Assembly (NCBI GenBank): GCA_029263125.1 | Contig: JAJCYD010000038.1 | Coordinates: 62,001 to 126,000 of the forward strand | DNA from: Solirubrobacteraceae bacterium | GTDB lineage: Bacteria > Actinomycetota > Thermoleophilia > Solirubrobacterales > Solirubrobacteraceae | Direction: 5' to 3' | DNA: 64,000 nucleotides | Shown: in pieces, positions 27,034 through 34,592 of the stretch | Layout of the letters: every line of letters starts with the position of its first letter | Numbering within the stretch: position 1 is the first letter of the stretch | Program-made: the position numbers and the translations under genes | Notes under the pieces: model-generated | Told to the model about the DNA's origin: nothing | The model's database searches: none | Seen by the model: the letters and a program-made list of their open reading frames with translations, nothing else

Positions 27034-28479
27034 CTAGTCGCCAACCGGCACCGGACGCGTCGTGGGGGCCGGCGGCTGAGAGGGCGACGTTGTCGTTGAC
27101 GGTGATGTGGACGTGACCGATGGCGTTGTCGTCGAGGGCGTCGTCGTTGAGGGCGTTGTCGTTGAGGGCGTTGTCGTTGTCGTCGAGGGTGTCGTTGTCG
27201 TTGAGGGCGTTGTCGTCGTCGTTGTCGTGGAGGGTGTCGTCGTCGTGGATGGTGACGTCACCTTCTTGGGTGGTGTTGCCACGGGTGGAGCCACGGGGCG
27301 GCGCTGAGCGGCGAGCTGCTCGCGCTCCCGCTCGGCGGAGGCAGGTTGCCGTCGCGCCTTGCGCCGCGCCTGCTCGGAGTCAGATCGCGCCGGCTCCGGC
27401 TCGGGCGTCGTGCCGGTGCGGGCCGATCCTCGCTTCCGTTTCTGTGACGACAATCGGTCGGCGGCGTCCTGGAGCGTGCCGTTGGTGGCTGCGGACCTTG
27501 GCACACTGGCTGCGGATGGCGCAGAGTCTGCGGAGGGCGGGGAAACGCCCAGCAACGTGCCGAGCACTGCGCCGGCGAGGAGTACTCCAATCAGCGCCAG
27601 AGCCAGTATCGCCGGGCTCACGTGGCCGACAAGGCCGCGGCGCCTGCCCCGAGGATCCCCGTATCGACGAGCCGTCATGCGCTGGCCGACATGCCCGAGC
27701 CTCGCGGCGAGGCCGGCCACGACGCCACCGGCCGTCGGAAGGCGCCGGCTCGGCGGTCGTGGTGGATGCATCTCGCGCCGTCCTGTGGGCTCGGCGGTCG
27801 CACGGTGGTCGTGCGGCGTAGAGGTCGCCTGCGGGCGCTGTAGTTCTGCTGGGCTGCGCACCGGATCGGTTGTGTCATTGGCGGGAACGGTTTCTGGCTG
27901 TCGCGCGGGCAGTCCGCCCCTCTCGAGGTTCGCCATGAGCGCGCTGTGAACAGCGGCGATATCGCCCGCAAGCGCGGTCACCGGTGCGGCTTCCAGCAGC
28001 GCCGACGCGATCAGCCGAGCGACGTTCGCGGGCAGCGGTGCGTCGGGCGGCCGTTCGTAGGCCCGTTCGGCGGCGTGGTGACGCCGCAGCGTGTAGCGGC
28101 ACTCAGAACAGGACGCGACGTGGTGGGTGACACGCTCAAGGTCGGCACTGGCGAGCGTCTGCTCTATCCAGTCGACGAGAAGGTGCCCGTCCGAGCACGG
28201 CTCTTCCTTCGCTGCTGGGCGCGATGTCTGAGCTGCCGCGGAACGGCGAGTTGCGCTGAGCAACGTCGCCTCCAGGTCGAGATCTGGGTCGTCCTCGGCC
28301 CAGACCCTCTCGCGAAACTCGCAGAAAGCATCCCTCGTTGCGCGCCTAGCCAGACCAGGCGCGGTGGCGTACTCACAATATGCGAGTACCGCTGCGCCCC
28401 GCGTCCTACAAAGTGCTGCGAGTGCGTCTGGATCGCCGTCCCGGATGCTCGCCGAGTCGATCGTCTCGAGCCCGCGCAC
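27034..28479 (-). CDS. Membrane protein joining a sigma-region-2-like domain to a zinc anti-sigma motif (paralogue A)
   Basis: 481 aa. Residues 12-82 (DGDPDALAALC, AFCEFRERVW) resemble region 2 of ECF sigma factors but no region 4 follows. H120-x3-C124-x2-C127 is the zinc motif of anti-sigma factors. After a polar linker there is one membrane helix (about 289-311), then a Lys/Arg-rich part and a Thr/Pro/Ser tail of TPSTTT repeats that would lie outside the cell. It aligns without gaps with the protein at 61,453 over the first 170 residues. GTG 28479 is fixed by a TATCCT box 7 nt upstream, also shared. Function unknown; a membrane signalling role is inferred. Confidence 0.75.
   Translation of the reverse strand: MRGLETIDSASIRDGDPDALAALCRTRGAAVLAYCEYATAPGLARRATRDAFCEFRERVWAEDDPDLDLEATLLSATRRSAAAQTSRPAAKEEPCSDGHLLVDWIEQTLASADLERVTHHVASCSECRYTLRRHHAAERAYERPPDAPLPANVARLIASALLEAAPVTALAGDIAAVHSALMANLERGGLPARQPETVPANDTTDPVRSPAELQRPQATSTPHDHRATAEPTGRREMHPPRPPSRRLPTAGGVVAGLAARLGHVGQRMTARRYGDPRGRRRGLVGHVSPAILALALIGVLLAGAVLGTLLGVSPPSADSAPSAASVPRSAATNGTLQDAADRLSSQKRKRGSARTGTTPEPEPARSDSEQARRKARRQPASAEREREQLAAQRRPVAPPVATPPKKVTSPSTTTTPSTTTTTTTPSTTTTPSTTTTTPSTTTPSTTTPSTTTPSVTSTSPSTTTSPSQPPAPTTRPVPVGD
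27115..27262 (-). repeat. Tandem repeats encoding TPSTTT tail
   Basis: Units of 12-18 bp such as GTCGTTGAGGGC (plus strand) repeat about ten times and encode Thr/Pro/Ser repeats at the C-terminus of the sigma-like membrane protein. Copy-number change would stay in frame. Confidence 0.75.
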
Positions 28480-28863
28480 CGATCCCAGGATAGCGGGCAT
28501 GAGCCGACTGAAATGCAGCCGTCTGAGGCAGGTGCGCTGCCCCTCGCGTGGAGCGCGAACAGGCTGTCGGTCGGTCCGACCGTGACCATGTGAGCGCCGT
28601 CGACGGCTGCGACTCGTGACGGCGGCCATGGAATCTCCCGGTACCGCGTGGCGCTGACGCTTCGCGACCGCGCGGTGGCGTCGGTCGTGATGGCCTGGAC
28701 CGCTCGTTGCGTGTGTTTGGTGGTGCGCCGACCTACGCGTTGACCGACATGTGGTCGTGCACAACTGCGAAGCGTCACAACAATCGAGCAGCCCACGCTC
28801 GCGCTGGAGCCGGACGACCTGCCGTTGGTGGAGCGGAGCTCTGAGCGAGTCCGAGCGGCGGCG
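28480..28863. other. 384-bp gene-free stretch with two palindromes
   Basis: No protein-like frame was found on either strand. It is the upstream region of the sigma-like gene and the downstream side of the LPXTG gene. It holds CGGTCGG-T-CCGACCG (28568-28582, perfect 7-bp arms) and the perfect 12-bp palindrome GCCGTCGACGGC (28596-28607), about 90-130 bp upstream of the GTG at 28479; both are candidate protein-binding sites. Confidence 0.5.
28487..28492 (-). promoter_or_regulatory. -10 box TATCCT for leaderless paralogue A mRNA
   Basis: TATCCT on the minus strand, exactly 7 nt before GTG 28479. The same box and spacing precede the paralogue at 62,853. Confidence 0.55.
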
Positions 28864-29358
28864 TCAGCGGGCGCTGCGACGCGGTATCCGGCGCAACACC
28901 AGGCCACCCGCCATCAGCAGAAGGCCGCCAATCGTCAGCGGGATCGCTGCATAGCCGGTGAAGGGAAGACTTGGCTGACCCGTGGCCTGGATCGGAACGA
29001 CGACATCCGGGTTCTCGGAGGGCTCGCCGGTGCCGGACGGAAGCTCGGGGGTGCTGCCCGGGAGCTCGGGCTCGCCGGTGGTCGGTGGCGTCAGCGTCGC
29101 CACGGGGGGTGCCGCCACGGGCTGGGAGGTTGGCGATGTCACGCCTGATCCGCCCGGAGGTGTAGTCGGTGTCGCAGTTCCGCCGCCGGGAGGAGTTCCA
29201 GGTCCGTCCCCGCCGCCGGGGGGAATGCCGGGTCCGCCGTACTGAGCCGCGGAAACGCTGGTCCGGTCTGAGATCGCCGTCGCGGCGAATGCGACATCGC
29301 TCCCAGCAACGGCGACGCCGAAGATGGCCGATACGACGATCACGGCTCGAAACCTCAT
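28864..29358 (-). CDS. LPXTG-anchored small surface protein
   Basis: 164 aa. A signal peptide (MRFRAVIVVSAIFGVAVAG..., cut near AFA at about residue 25), a Gly/Pro/Thr-rich middle (GGPGIPPGGGDGPGTPPGGG) and a sorting signal: LPFTG, a hydrophobic helix (IPLTIGGLLLMAGGLVL) and a basic tail RRIPRRSAR. This is the layout for sortase-mediated attachment to peptidoglycan. The middle has no fold I recognise. ATG 29358 has GAAAGG 10 nt upstream. No sortase gene is in the window. Confidence 0.8.
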   Translation of the reverse strand: MRFRAVIVVSAIFGVAVAGSDVAFAATAISDRTSVSAAQYGGPGIPPGGGDGPGTPPGGGTATPTTPPGGSGVTSPTSQPVAAPPVATLTPPTTGEPELPGSTPELPSGTGEPSENPDVVVPIQATGQPSLPFTGYAAIPLTIGGLLLMAGGLVLRRIPRRSAR

Positions 29359-29633
29359 ACAGCAACAGCCTTTCTTCATCTGCGAGCGCTTACCGGCGCT
29401 GCTCTGCGAACAGGCATACGCTCGGACAGACATCCCCCATTCAACGTGCTGGATGCTGCACCCTACCGCACCGAACGGCGTCTTGGCGACTCCGCGCCAG
29501 GAATTCGCCGGGTGCTCCGCGGCACCCAGCCTATGGGCGCTCAGCGGACTCCCCATCGATCCCTCGCGATGTCGCCAAGGTCGAGGTGCGCAGCACCAGA
29601 CGACCACCTGACCTTCGGTCCTGCGTCCTTGCG

Positions 29634-29663
29634 GGCACCGCCGGCGGCGAAGCCGGCGGTGCC
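29634..29663. repeat. Perfect 12-bp inverted repeat (hairpin)
   Basis: Arms GGCACCGCCGGC and GCCGGCGGTGCC flank the 6-nt loop GGCGAA. No T-run follows on either side. In a divergent intergenic region it is more likely a regulatory or structural element than a normal terminator. Confidence 0.6.
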
Positions 29664-29707
29664 ACCGGCATCCCGGCGTTCAGGCACAACATTCCTGGAC
29701 GACCCAC

Positions 29708-29713
29708 TAGGCT
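29708..29713 (+). promoter_or_regulatory. -10 box TAGGCT of the DUF354 glycosyltransferase operon
   Basis: TAGGCT lies 28 nt before ATG 29742, giving a leader of about 20 nt. The same hexamer serves in front of other genes here. Confidence 0.4.
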
Positions 29714-29741
29714 GCCACGGCGTGCGGGCCGGGGCCACACT

Positions 29742-30770
29742 ATGAGGGTCTGGATCGACATGGCCAATTCGCCGCACCCGCTGATGTTCGCGCCCGTGGC
29801 GCGCTGTCTGGAGAATCTGGGCCACGATGTCCTGATCACCGCACGCGACAACGCTCAGACGGTGTCGCTGACGCTCCAACGCTGGCCCGCAGCGACGATC
29901 TTCGGCGGCGAGAGCCCCCGTGGCCGCCGCGCGAAGGCGGCCAGCCTCGCGCGCCGGATCGCCGAGCTGCGCCGCTGGTGCGCTGATGCGCGGCCCGACG
30001 TCGCGCTGTCACACAACAGCTACGCGCAGATCGTGGCTGCGAGCTCCTTGCGCGTGCGCGTCGTCACCGCGATGGATTTCGAACACCAGCCCGTCAACCA
30101 CCTCGCGTTCCGGCTGGCATCGAGGATCCTGCTGCCACAGGCGCTGCCGGTCAGCCTGGTGCGCAGGCAGGGAGCCCGTCCCGGCAAGGTGCGCCACTAC
30201 GCCGGCCACAAGGAGGAGCTGTACCTGGCCGACTTCGAGCCCGACCCCGACGTCGAGCGGCGCCTGGGCGTCGAGCGCGATGCGGACACCGCGCTCGTCG
30301 TCGCTCGCACCCCGCCGAGTCGTGCCACGTACCACCGCTCCGGCAACCCACTCTTCGAAGCCGCGCTGCGCCGGGTCTGCGCGCAACCCGACGTCGTGTG
30401 CGTCGTCCTGCCGCGCCACGCCGAGCAGCGCGATGCGCTGGCGCAGCTGGGCCTCGAGCGTTGCGTCGTGGCCGACCAGCCGGTCGACTCGCGCTCGCTG
30501 ATGGCGGGCGCGGACCTCGTGCTCGGCGCGGGCGGGACGATGACGCGCGAGGCGGCGCTGCTCGGCGTCCCCGTCTACTCGCTGTTTGCGGGGCGACCCG
30601 CGGCGGTCGATGACGCGCTGATCCAGCGCGGACTGCTGACCCGGCTGCACGACGTGAATGCGATGGCGCCCGTTGTGCGCCTGGAGTGCCGGCAGTCCGG
30701 CCTGCAGGCCCTCGCTCGTCGCGGTGAGGCGATCCTGCAGACGTTCGTCGATGCGACGCTGACGCGGTGA
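29742..30770 (+). CDS. DUF354-family glycosyltransferase-like protein
   Basis: 342 aa of GT-B-like fold. The start MRVWIDMANSPHPLMFAPV and HDVLITARDNAQT are typical of DUF354 proteins, which resemble UDP-GlcNAc 2-epimerases and MurG-like transferases. The C-domain has GAGGTMTREAALLGVPVYS, the sugar-nucleotide-binding site. Likely a cytoplasmic glycosyltransferase of the glycan pathway; donor unknown. Its TGA overlaps the GTG of the next gene (GTGA). Confidence 0.8.
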   Translation: MRVWIDMANSPHPLMFAPVARCLENLGHDVLITARDNAQTVSLTLQRWPAATIFGGESPRGRRAKAASLARRIAELRRWCADARPDVALSHNSYAQIVAASSLRVRVVTAMDFEHQPVNHLAFRLASRILLPQALPVSLVRRQGARPGKVRHYAGHKEELYLADFEPDPDVERRLGVERDADTALVVARTPPSRATYHRSGNPLFEAALRRVCAQPDVVCVVLPRHAEQRDALAQLGLERCVVADQPVDSRSLMAGADLVLGAGGTMTREAALLGVPVYSLFAGRPAAVDDALIQRGLLTRLHDVNAMAPVVRLECRQSGLQALARRGEAILQTFVDATLTR

Positions 30771-31948
30771 CGGCGCTCCCACAGTCGGCCATCGCCAGTG
30801 CGAGGATCCTCGCCGACTGGGGGGAGGCGCGCGGCTGGGAGGGCTCGGATCCCTACGACGCGCTGAACGCAACGCGCCTGGTCGGCCCGCTGAAACGCAG
30901 CGTGCTGGGTCGCAGGCTGCTCACGCAGTCCGTCAAGCGCTCGCCGGTCAACCTGCGGCCGTTGCTGGGCATCCCGCCGCGACGCAACGCTGCGGCGATG
31001 GCCGACGTCGTGACGGCCTACGCGCTGGGCGGCGCGGAGCTCTCGGCGGCGTGGGAGGCGCGGCTGAAGCGTGCCGTCGAGCTGCTGATGGCCATGCGAT
31101 CGGAGGGCCGGGAGCAGCTGTGCTGGGGCTATCACTTCGACGTGCAGACGCGCGTCTTCTTCTATCCGTCCAGCAGCCCCAACACGATCGCGACCGCCTT
31201 CGCGGGCCTCGCGCTCGTCGACGCCTTCGAGTGCACCGGCGACGAGGCCATGCTGCGTTCGGCGACGAGCGTGGCGCGCTTCTTCGTCGAAGAGATCCCG
31301 CAGACCAGCAGTCCGCCCGGCGCGTACTTCGGCTACCTGCCCGGCAGCGACACGGCGATCCACAACGCCAACCTGCTCGCCTGCGCGGTGCTCGCGCGCG
31401 TGGCGGCTCACACCGGGGACGGCGATCTCGCCGAGGCCGCTCGGGAGGGCGTGCAGTACGCGGTCGCGCGTCAGCGCCACGACGGCTCGTGGCCCTACGG
31501 CGAAGAGCCCGGGCTGTCGTGGGTCGACAACTTCCACACAGGCTACGTCCTGGAGTGCCTCATGACGTGCGCGAGCGCGGGTCTGGACGTCGACGAGCGC
31601 GCGATCGCCGACGGGCTGGACTTCGCCCGCGATGCGTTGTTCGATCCCGACGGCACGCCGCGCTACCAGCCGCATCGCACGCATCCGATTGACATCCAGT
31701 GCGTCTCGCAGGCGATCAGGACCTTCTCGCTGGCGGCCGCCCGGTGGCCGGAGCGCGCCGAACAGGCGCAGAGGACCTGGGACTTCGCCCGCCGGCGCAT
31801 GCGGCGCGCCGATGGCGCGTTCGTCTTTCAGCGCGAGCGATGGGGCACCAACCGCATCGCTCACGTGCGCTGGGCGCAGACGCCGATGCTGCGCGCGCTC
31901 GTGACGCTGGCGGAGACGCAGCGGCGGACTGCGGCCGGCTCGGAGTAG
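30767..31948 (+). CDS. VpsJ-like polysaccharide biosynthesis protein (alpha/alpha-toroid)
   Basis: 393 aa. Repeated helical pairs with CWGYHFDVQTRVFFYPSSSP, HNANLLACAVLARV, HDGSWPYGEEPGLSWVDNFH and TGYVLECL match VpsJ-type proteins from exopolysaccharide loci, which have an alpha/alpha-barrel like terpenoid cyclases and some glycosidases. No signal peptide, so cytoplasmic. The biochemical role in the family is not established. Translationally coupled to the DUF354 protein. Confidence 0.75.
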   Translation: MTALPQSAIASARILADWGEARGWEGSDPYDALNATRLVGPLKRSVLGRRLLTQSVKRSPVNLRPLLGIPPRRNAAAMADVVTAYALGGAELSAAWEARLKRAVELLMAMRSEGREQLCWGYHFDVQTRVFFYPSSSPNTIATAFAGLALVDAFECTGDEAMLRSATSVARFFVEEIPQTSSPPGAYFGYLPGSDTAIHNANLLACAVLARVAAHTGDGDLAEAAREGVQYAVARQRHDGSWPYGEEPGLSWVDNFHTGYVLECLMTCASAGLDVDERAIADGLDFARDALFDPDGTPRYQPHRTHPIDIQCVSQAIRTFSLAAARWPERAEQAQRTWDFARRRMRRADGAFVFQRERWGTNRIAHVRWAQTPMLRALVTLAETQRRTAAGSE

Positions 31949-31963
31949 GCCTGCGCGGCGCGT

Positions 31964-31988
31964 CGCCGCCCGTCCTCGAGGGGCGGCG
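31964..31988. terminator. Candidate bidirectional terminator hairpin
   Basis: CGCCGCCC and GGGCGGCG form a perfect 8-bp stem with a 9-nt loop, between the convergent ends of the VpsJ-like and flippase genes. No T-run, as is common in GC-rich actinobacteria. Confidence 0.5.
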
Positions 31989-32030
31989 GCCGGCTCGTAT
32001 CCCAAGAACGTTGCCGGCGCGGACCGATCC

Positions 32031-33356
32031 TCAGTGATCCGCGGGCGTGCGGCGCAGCATCGCCAGCGCGCTGCGCGTCGCGATGGCGTTGATGGTCACG
32101 AACGTGATCAGCAACGCGAGCGCCGCGCCCTCGGCGTCCCACAGCGCCACCAGGGGCACCAGCAGCGCGACCTGCAGGACCGTCGCGAACACCGACAGCT
32201 TGGACACGAAGGCCGACCTGCCGGCGGCGAACAACAGCCCGCCGTTCCAGAACAGGCCGCTGTTGATGGCGTGGGCGAGCGCGCCGACGATCAGCACGGT
32301 CTGTGACGTGCGCACCGCCTCGTCGCCACCCAGCAGCGCCAGCGCGGGCTCGCGCGCGACGATGAGCAGCAGCGCGCAGGCGATCAACGCAGGCAGCGCG
32401 ACAAGGGCGACCGACCGCAGCAGCTTGCGCAGCGCGTCGTATGCCCCCTCCGACCACAATCGCGAGAGGCGGGGGAGGATCGCGGTGTACGCCGGGTCGC
32501 CGACCTTCGCGATCAACAGCGCCGCGGCCATGCCGATCTTGTATGCCCCGACTTGCAGCGGGCCGGCGAATGCGCCGATCAGCACGGTCGGCAGCTGCGT
32601 CTGGGCGGTCCGCGCGTAGGACACGACGTTCGTGTGCAGCATCATCCGCCACATCTCACGGCGTACGCCCGCGGCCTGGTCCAGGGCGGGACGCACGAGC
32701 GAGCTGCCGGTCGCCTGCCGGAACGTTCGCGACGCCAGCCAGGCGTTCAGGCACCCGCCGAACGTGCGGCCGACCACCATCGCCAGCACGGCTGCCGTCA
32801 GGGACTGAAAGACGATGACCGCGCCGACCACGGCGGCTACGCGGGTCAGCTCGACCGTCGTGTTGGCGGCGGCGATGAGCGGGAAGCGGTCGAACAGGCG
32901 CAGGATCGAGAACGAGGACTCGTCGACGGTCGACACGAGCAGCGTGATCGCGAACAGCACCATCAGGAGCATCCCGTCCTTGCCGACGAGCTCGGGACCG
33001 AGCCACGGCGAGAGCGCCGCGATGATCACGAACGCCACGATCCCCGTCGCGCCGTCGACGAGGTAGCTGAACTGGAACACCCCAGCGCAACGCTTGCGGT
33101 CCTCCTCGATCCGGCGAGCTCCGACGACGGTCGCCGCCACGCCGACCCGCAGATCGAAGAGCTGGCCGATGATCAGCACGGTCGCCATCGCCAGCGCCAA
33201 CCGGCCGTACTCCTCCAGGCCCAGGACGCGGGTGATGACGATGAGCTGCAGCAGGTCGGCGACCGTCGTGGCTCCCTGGTAGAGCGCGACGAAGAACGAG
33301 TCGCGGGCCAGACCGCCGGCCTGCGTGAGGCGCCACCGTGCATATCTGCCGCGCAC
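32031..33356 (-). CDS. Polysaccharide flippase (Wzx/MATE-like)
   Basis: 441 aa with about twelve membrane helices. The beginning DSFFVALYQGATTVADLLQLIVI and ITRVLGLEEYGRLALA are characteristic of the Polysaccharide_synt/Wzx family (first helix, then LG-x-x-EYG). Expected role is moving undecaprenyl-linked repeat units across the membrane. GTG 33356 is chosen because upstream residues are antisense-like and Pro/Arg-rich. It follows the aminotransferase gene by 17 nt in the same operon. Confidence 0.87.
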   Translation of the reverse strand: MRGRYARWRLTQAGGLARDSFFVALYQGATTVADLLQLIVITRVLGLEEYGRLALAMATVLIIGQLFDLRVGVAATVVGARRIEEDRKRCAGVFQFSYLVDGATGIVAFVIIAALSPWLGPELVGKDGMLLMVLFAITLLVSTVDESSFSILRLFDRFPLIAAANTTVELTRVAAVVGAVIVFQSLTAAVLAMVVGRTFGGCLNAWLASRTFRQATGSSLVRPALDQAAGVRREMWRMMLHTNVVSYARTAQTQLPTVLIGAFAGPLQVGAYKIGMAAALLIAKVGDPAYTAILPRLSRLWSEGAYDALRKLLRSVALVALPALIACALLLIVAREPALALLGGDEAVRTSQTVLIVGALAHAINSGLFWNGGLLFAAGRSAFVSKLSVFATVLQVALLVPLVALWDAEGAALALLITFVTINAIATRSALAMLRRTPADH

Positions 33357-33373
33357 CCGACGAGGCTCGATGG

Positions 33374-34549
33374 TCAGGCGGCCCCTGCGCCGCCCAGCCA
33401 GCACACCATCTGGCAGATCGTGTCGACCTCGCCGTCGGTGAGCCCGCCGTGAAAGGGCAGGCACAGGATCTGTTCCGCGATCATGTGGGCAACGGGCAGC
33501 GCCTGCGCGTCGGCCGAGGGCAGGTGGCGGTAGTGCGGGTAGTCGCTGCACAGCGGACGGAAGTACTTGCGCGCGAAGACGTTCATCGCTCGCAGTCCGT
33601 CGTAGACCGCGTCGCGAGTGGCGCCGAACGCCTCGGCGTCGATCAGCACGGGCATGTACTGCAGGCTGTCGGTCACGGGCTTGCCGGGAACGACGATGCG
33701 CAGCCCGTCGAGGTCAGACAGGCCGTGGAGGTACCGCTCGCGGACGCGCTCGCGAGCGCGCCGTTCGTCATCCAGCGCGTCGAGGTTCGCCAGGCCGAGT
33801 GCCGCATGCAGCTCGCTGAGCTTCCCGTTGACGCCGCTTGTGACGACCTCGTCCTCGCTGAGGATCCCGAAGTTGCGGTCCAGGTACAGCTCGCGCTCGA
33901 GCGCCGGATCGGTGAACGTGAGCGCGCCGCCCTCGGCGGTGTTGAACAGCTTCGTCGCGTGGAAGCTCAGCATCGTGCAGTCGCCGCTGGTGGCGAGCGA
34001 GCGGCCGTCGATGCGCGTGTCGAACGCGTGCGCCGCGTCGTAGATGACCTTCAGGTCACGGGCTGCCGCGAGGCGGCCGATCGCGTCGACGTCGCACGGC
34101 TGGCCGAAGACGTGCACGCCGAGCACGCCGGTCGTCTGCGGCCCGACGAGCTGCTGCAGCTGTGCGGGATCGATCGTCAGGGTCACGGGATCGATGTCGC
34201 AGAACACCGGCTCCAGGCCGCACATCGACAGGGCATGAACGGTCGCCGGGAACGTGAACGGGGTCGTGATGACGCTGCCGCGCAGGCCGAGCACGCGCAG
34301 CGCGCTGATGAGCGCCATCGTGCCGTTGGCGTACAACGCGACGTGCGGCACGTCGAGGTGACGGGCCAGGCGCTGCTCGAGCGTGCGGTGTTGCTGGCCG
34401 AAGTTCGTCAGCCATGCTGCGCCCCAGATCGGCGCCAGCCGCGTGCCGAAGTCCTCCAGCGACGGCAGCAGTGGGCGCGTCACGTAGATCGGTTGGGAGA
34501 ACGGCAGAGGTGCAACTGCCGGCGCCCGGCCCGAGGAGCTCCTGGACAT
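33374..34549 (-). CDS. DegT/DnrJ/EryC1-type PLP aminotransferase
   Basis: 391 aa. The PLP lysine is in SFHATKLFNTAEGGAL; ANGTMALISALR binds the cofactor phosphate and VIYDAAHAFD carries the PLP-ring aspartate. Such enzymes transaminate keto-sugar nucleotides (for example 4-keto-6-deoxy or 3-keto sugars). The partner dehydratase is not obvious nearby. ATG 34549 lies 6 nt after TACGCT; ATG 34570 is a less likely start. Confidence 0.87.
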   Translation of the reverse strand: MSRSSSGRAPAVAPLPFSQPIYVTRPLLPSLEDFGTRLAPIWGAAWLTNFGQQHRTLEQRLARHLDVPHVALYANGTMALISALRVLGLRGSVITTPFTFPATVHALSMCGLEPVFCDIDPVTLTIDPAQLQQLVGPQTTGVLGVHVFGQPCDVDAIGRLAAARDLKVIYDAAHAFDTRIDGRSLATSGDCTMLSFHATKLFNTAEGGALTFTDPALERELYLDRNFGILSEDEVVTSGVNGKLSELHAALGLANLDALDDERRARERVRERYLHGLSDLDGLRIVVPGKPVTDSLQYMPVLIDAEAFGATRDAVYDGLRAMNVFARKYFRPLCSDYPHYRHLPSADAQALPVAHMIAEQILCLPFHGGLTDGEVDTICQMVCWLGGAGAA

Positions 34550-34555
34550 GGCAGC

Positions 34556-34586
34556 AGCGTAGTGATGCATGGCAACGGCGTAGGAT
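34556..34586. promoter_or_regulatory. Back-to-back -10 boxes of two divergent aminotransferase-fold genes
   Basis: Minus strand TACGCT (34556-34561) is 6 nt before ATG 34549; plus strand TAGGAT (34581-34586) is 6 nt before GTG 34593. Only 43 bp separate the two start codons, so each -35 region lies inside the other gene. Confidence 0.45.
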
Positions 34587-34592
34587 CGGTCA

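Larger units (their letters stand above)
29359..29741. other. 383-bp divergent gap with a strong hairpin
   Basis: Separates the LPXTG gene (minus) from the DUF354 glycosyltransferase gene (plus). No coding frame is supported. It contains a perfect 12-bp-stem inverted repeat at 29634-29663 and a TAGGCT box at 29708-29713. Confidence 0.5.
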
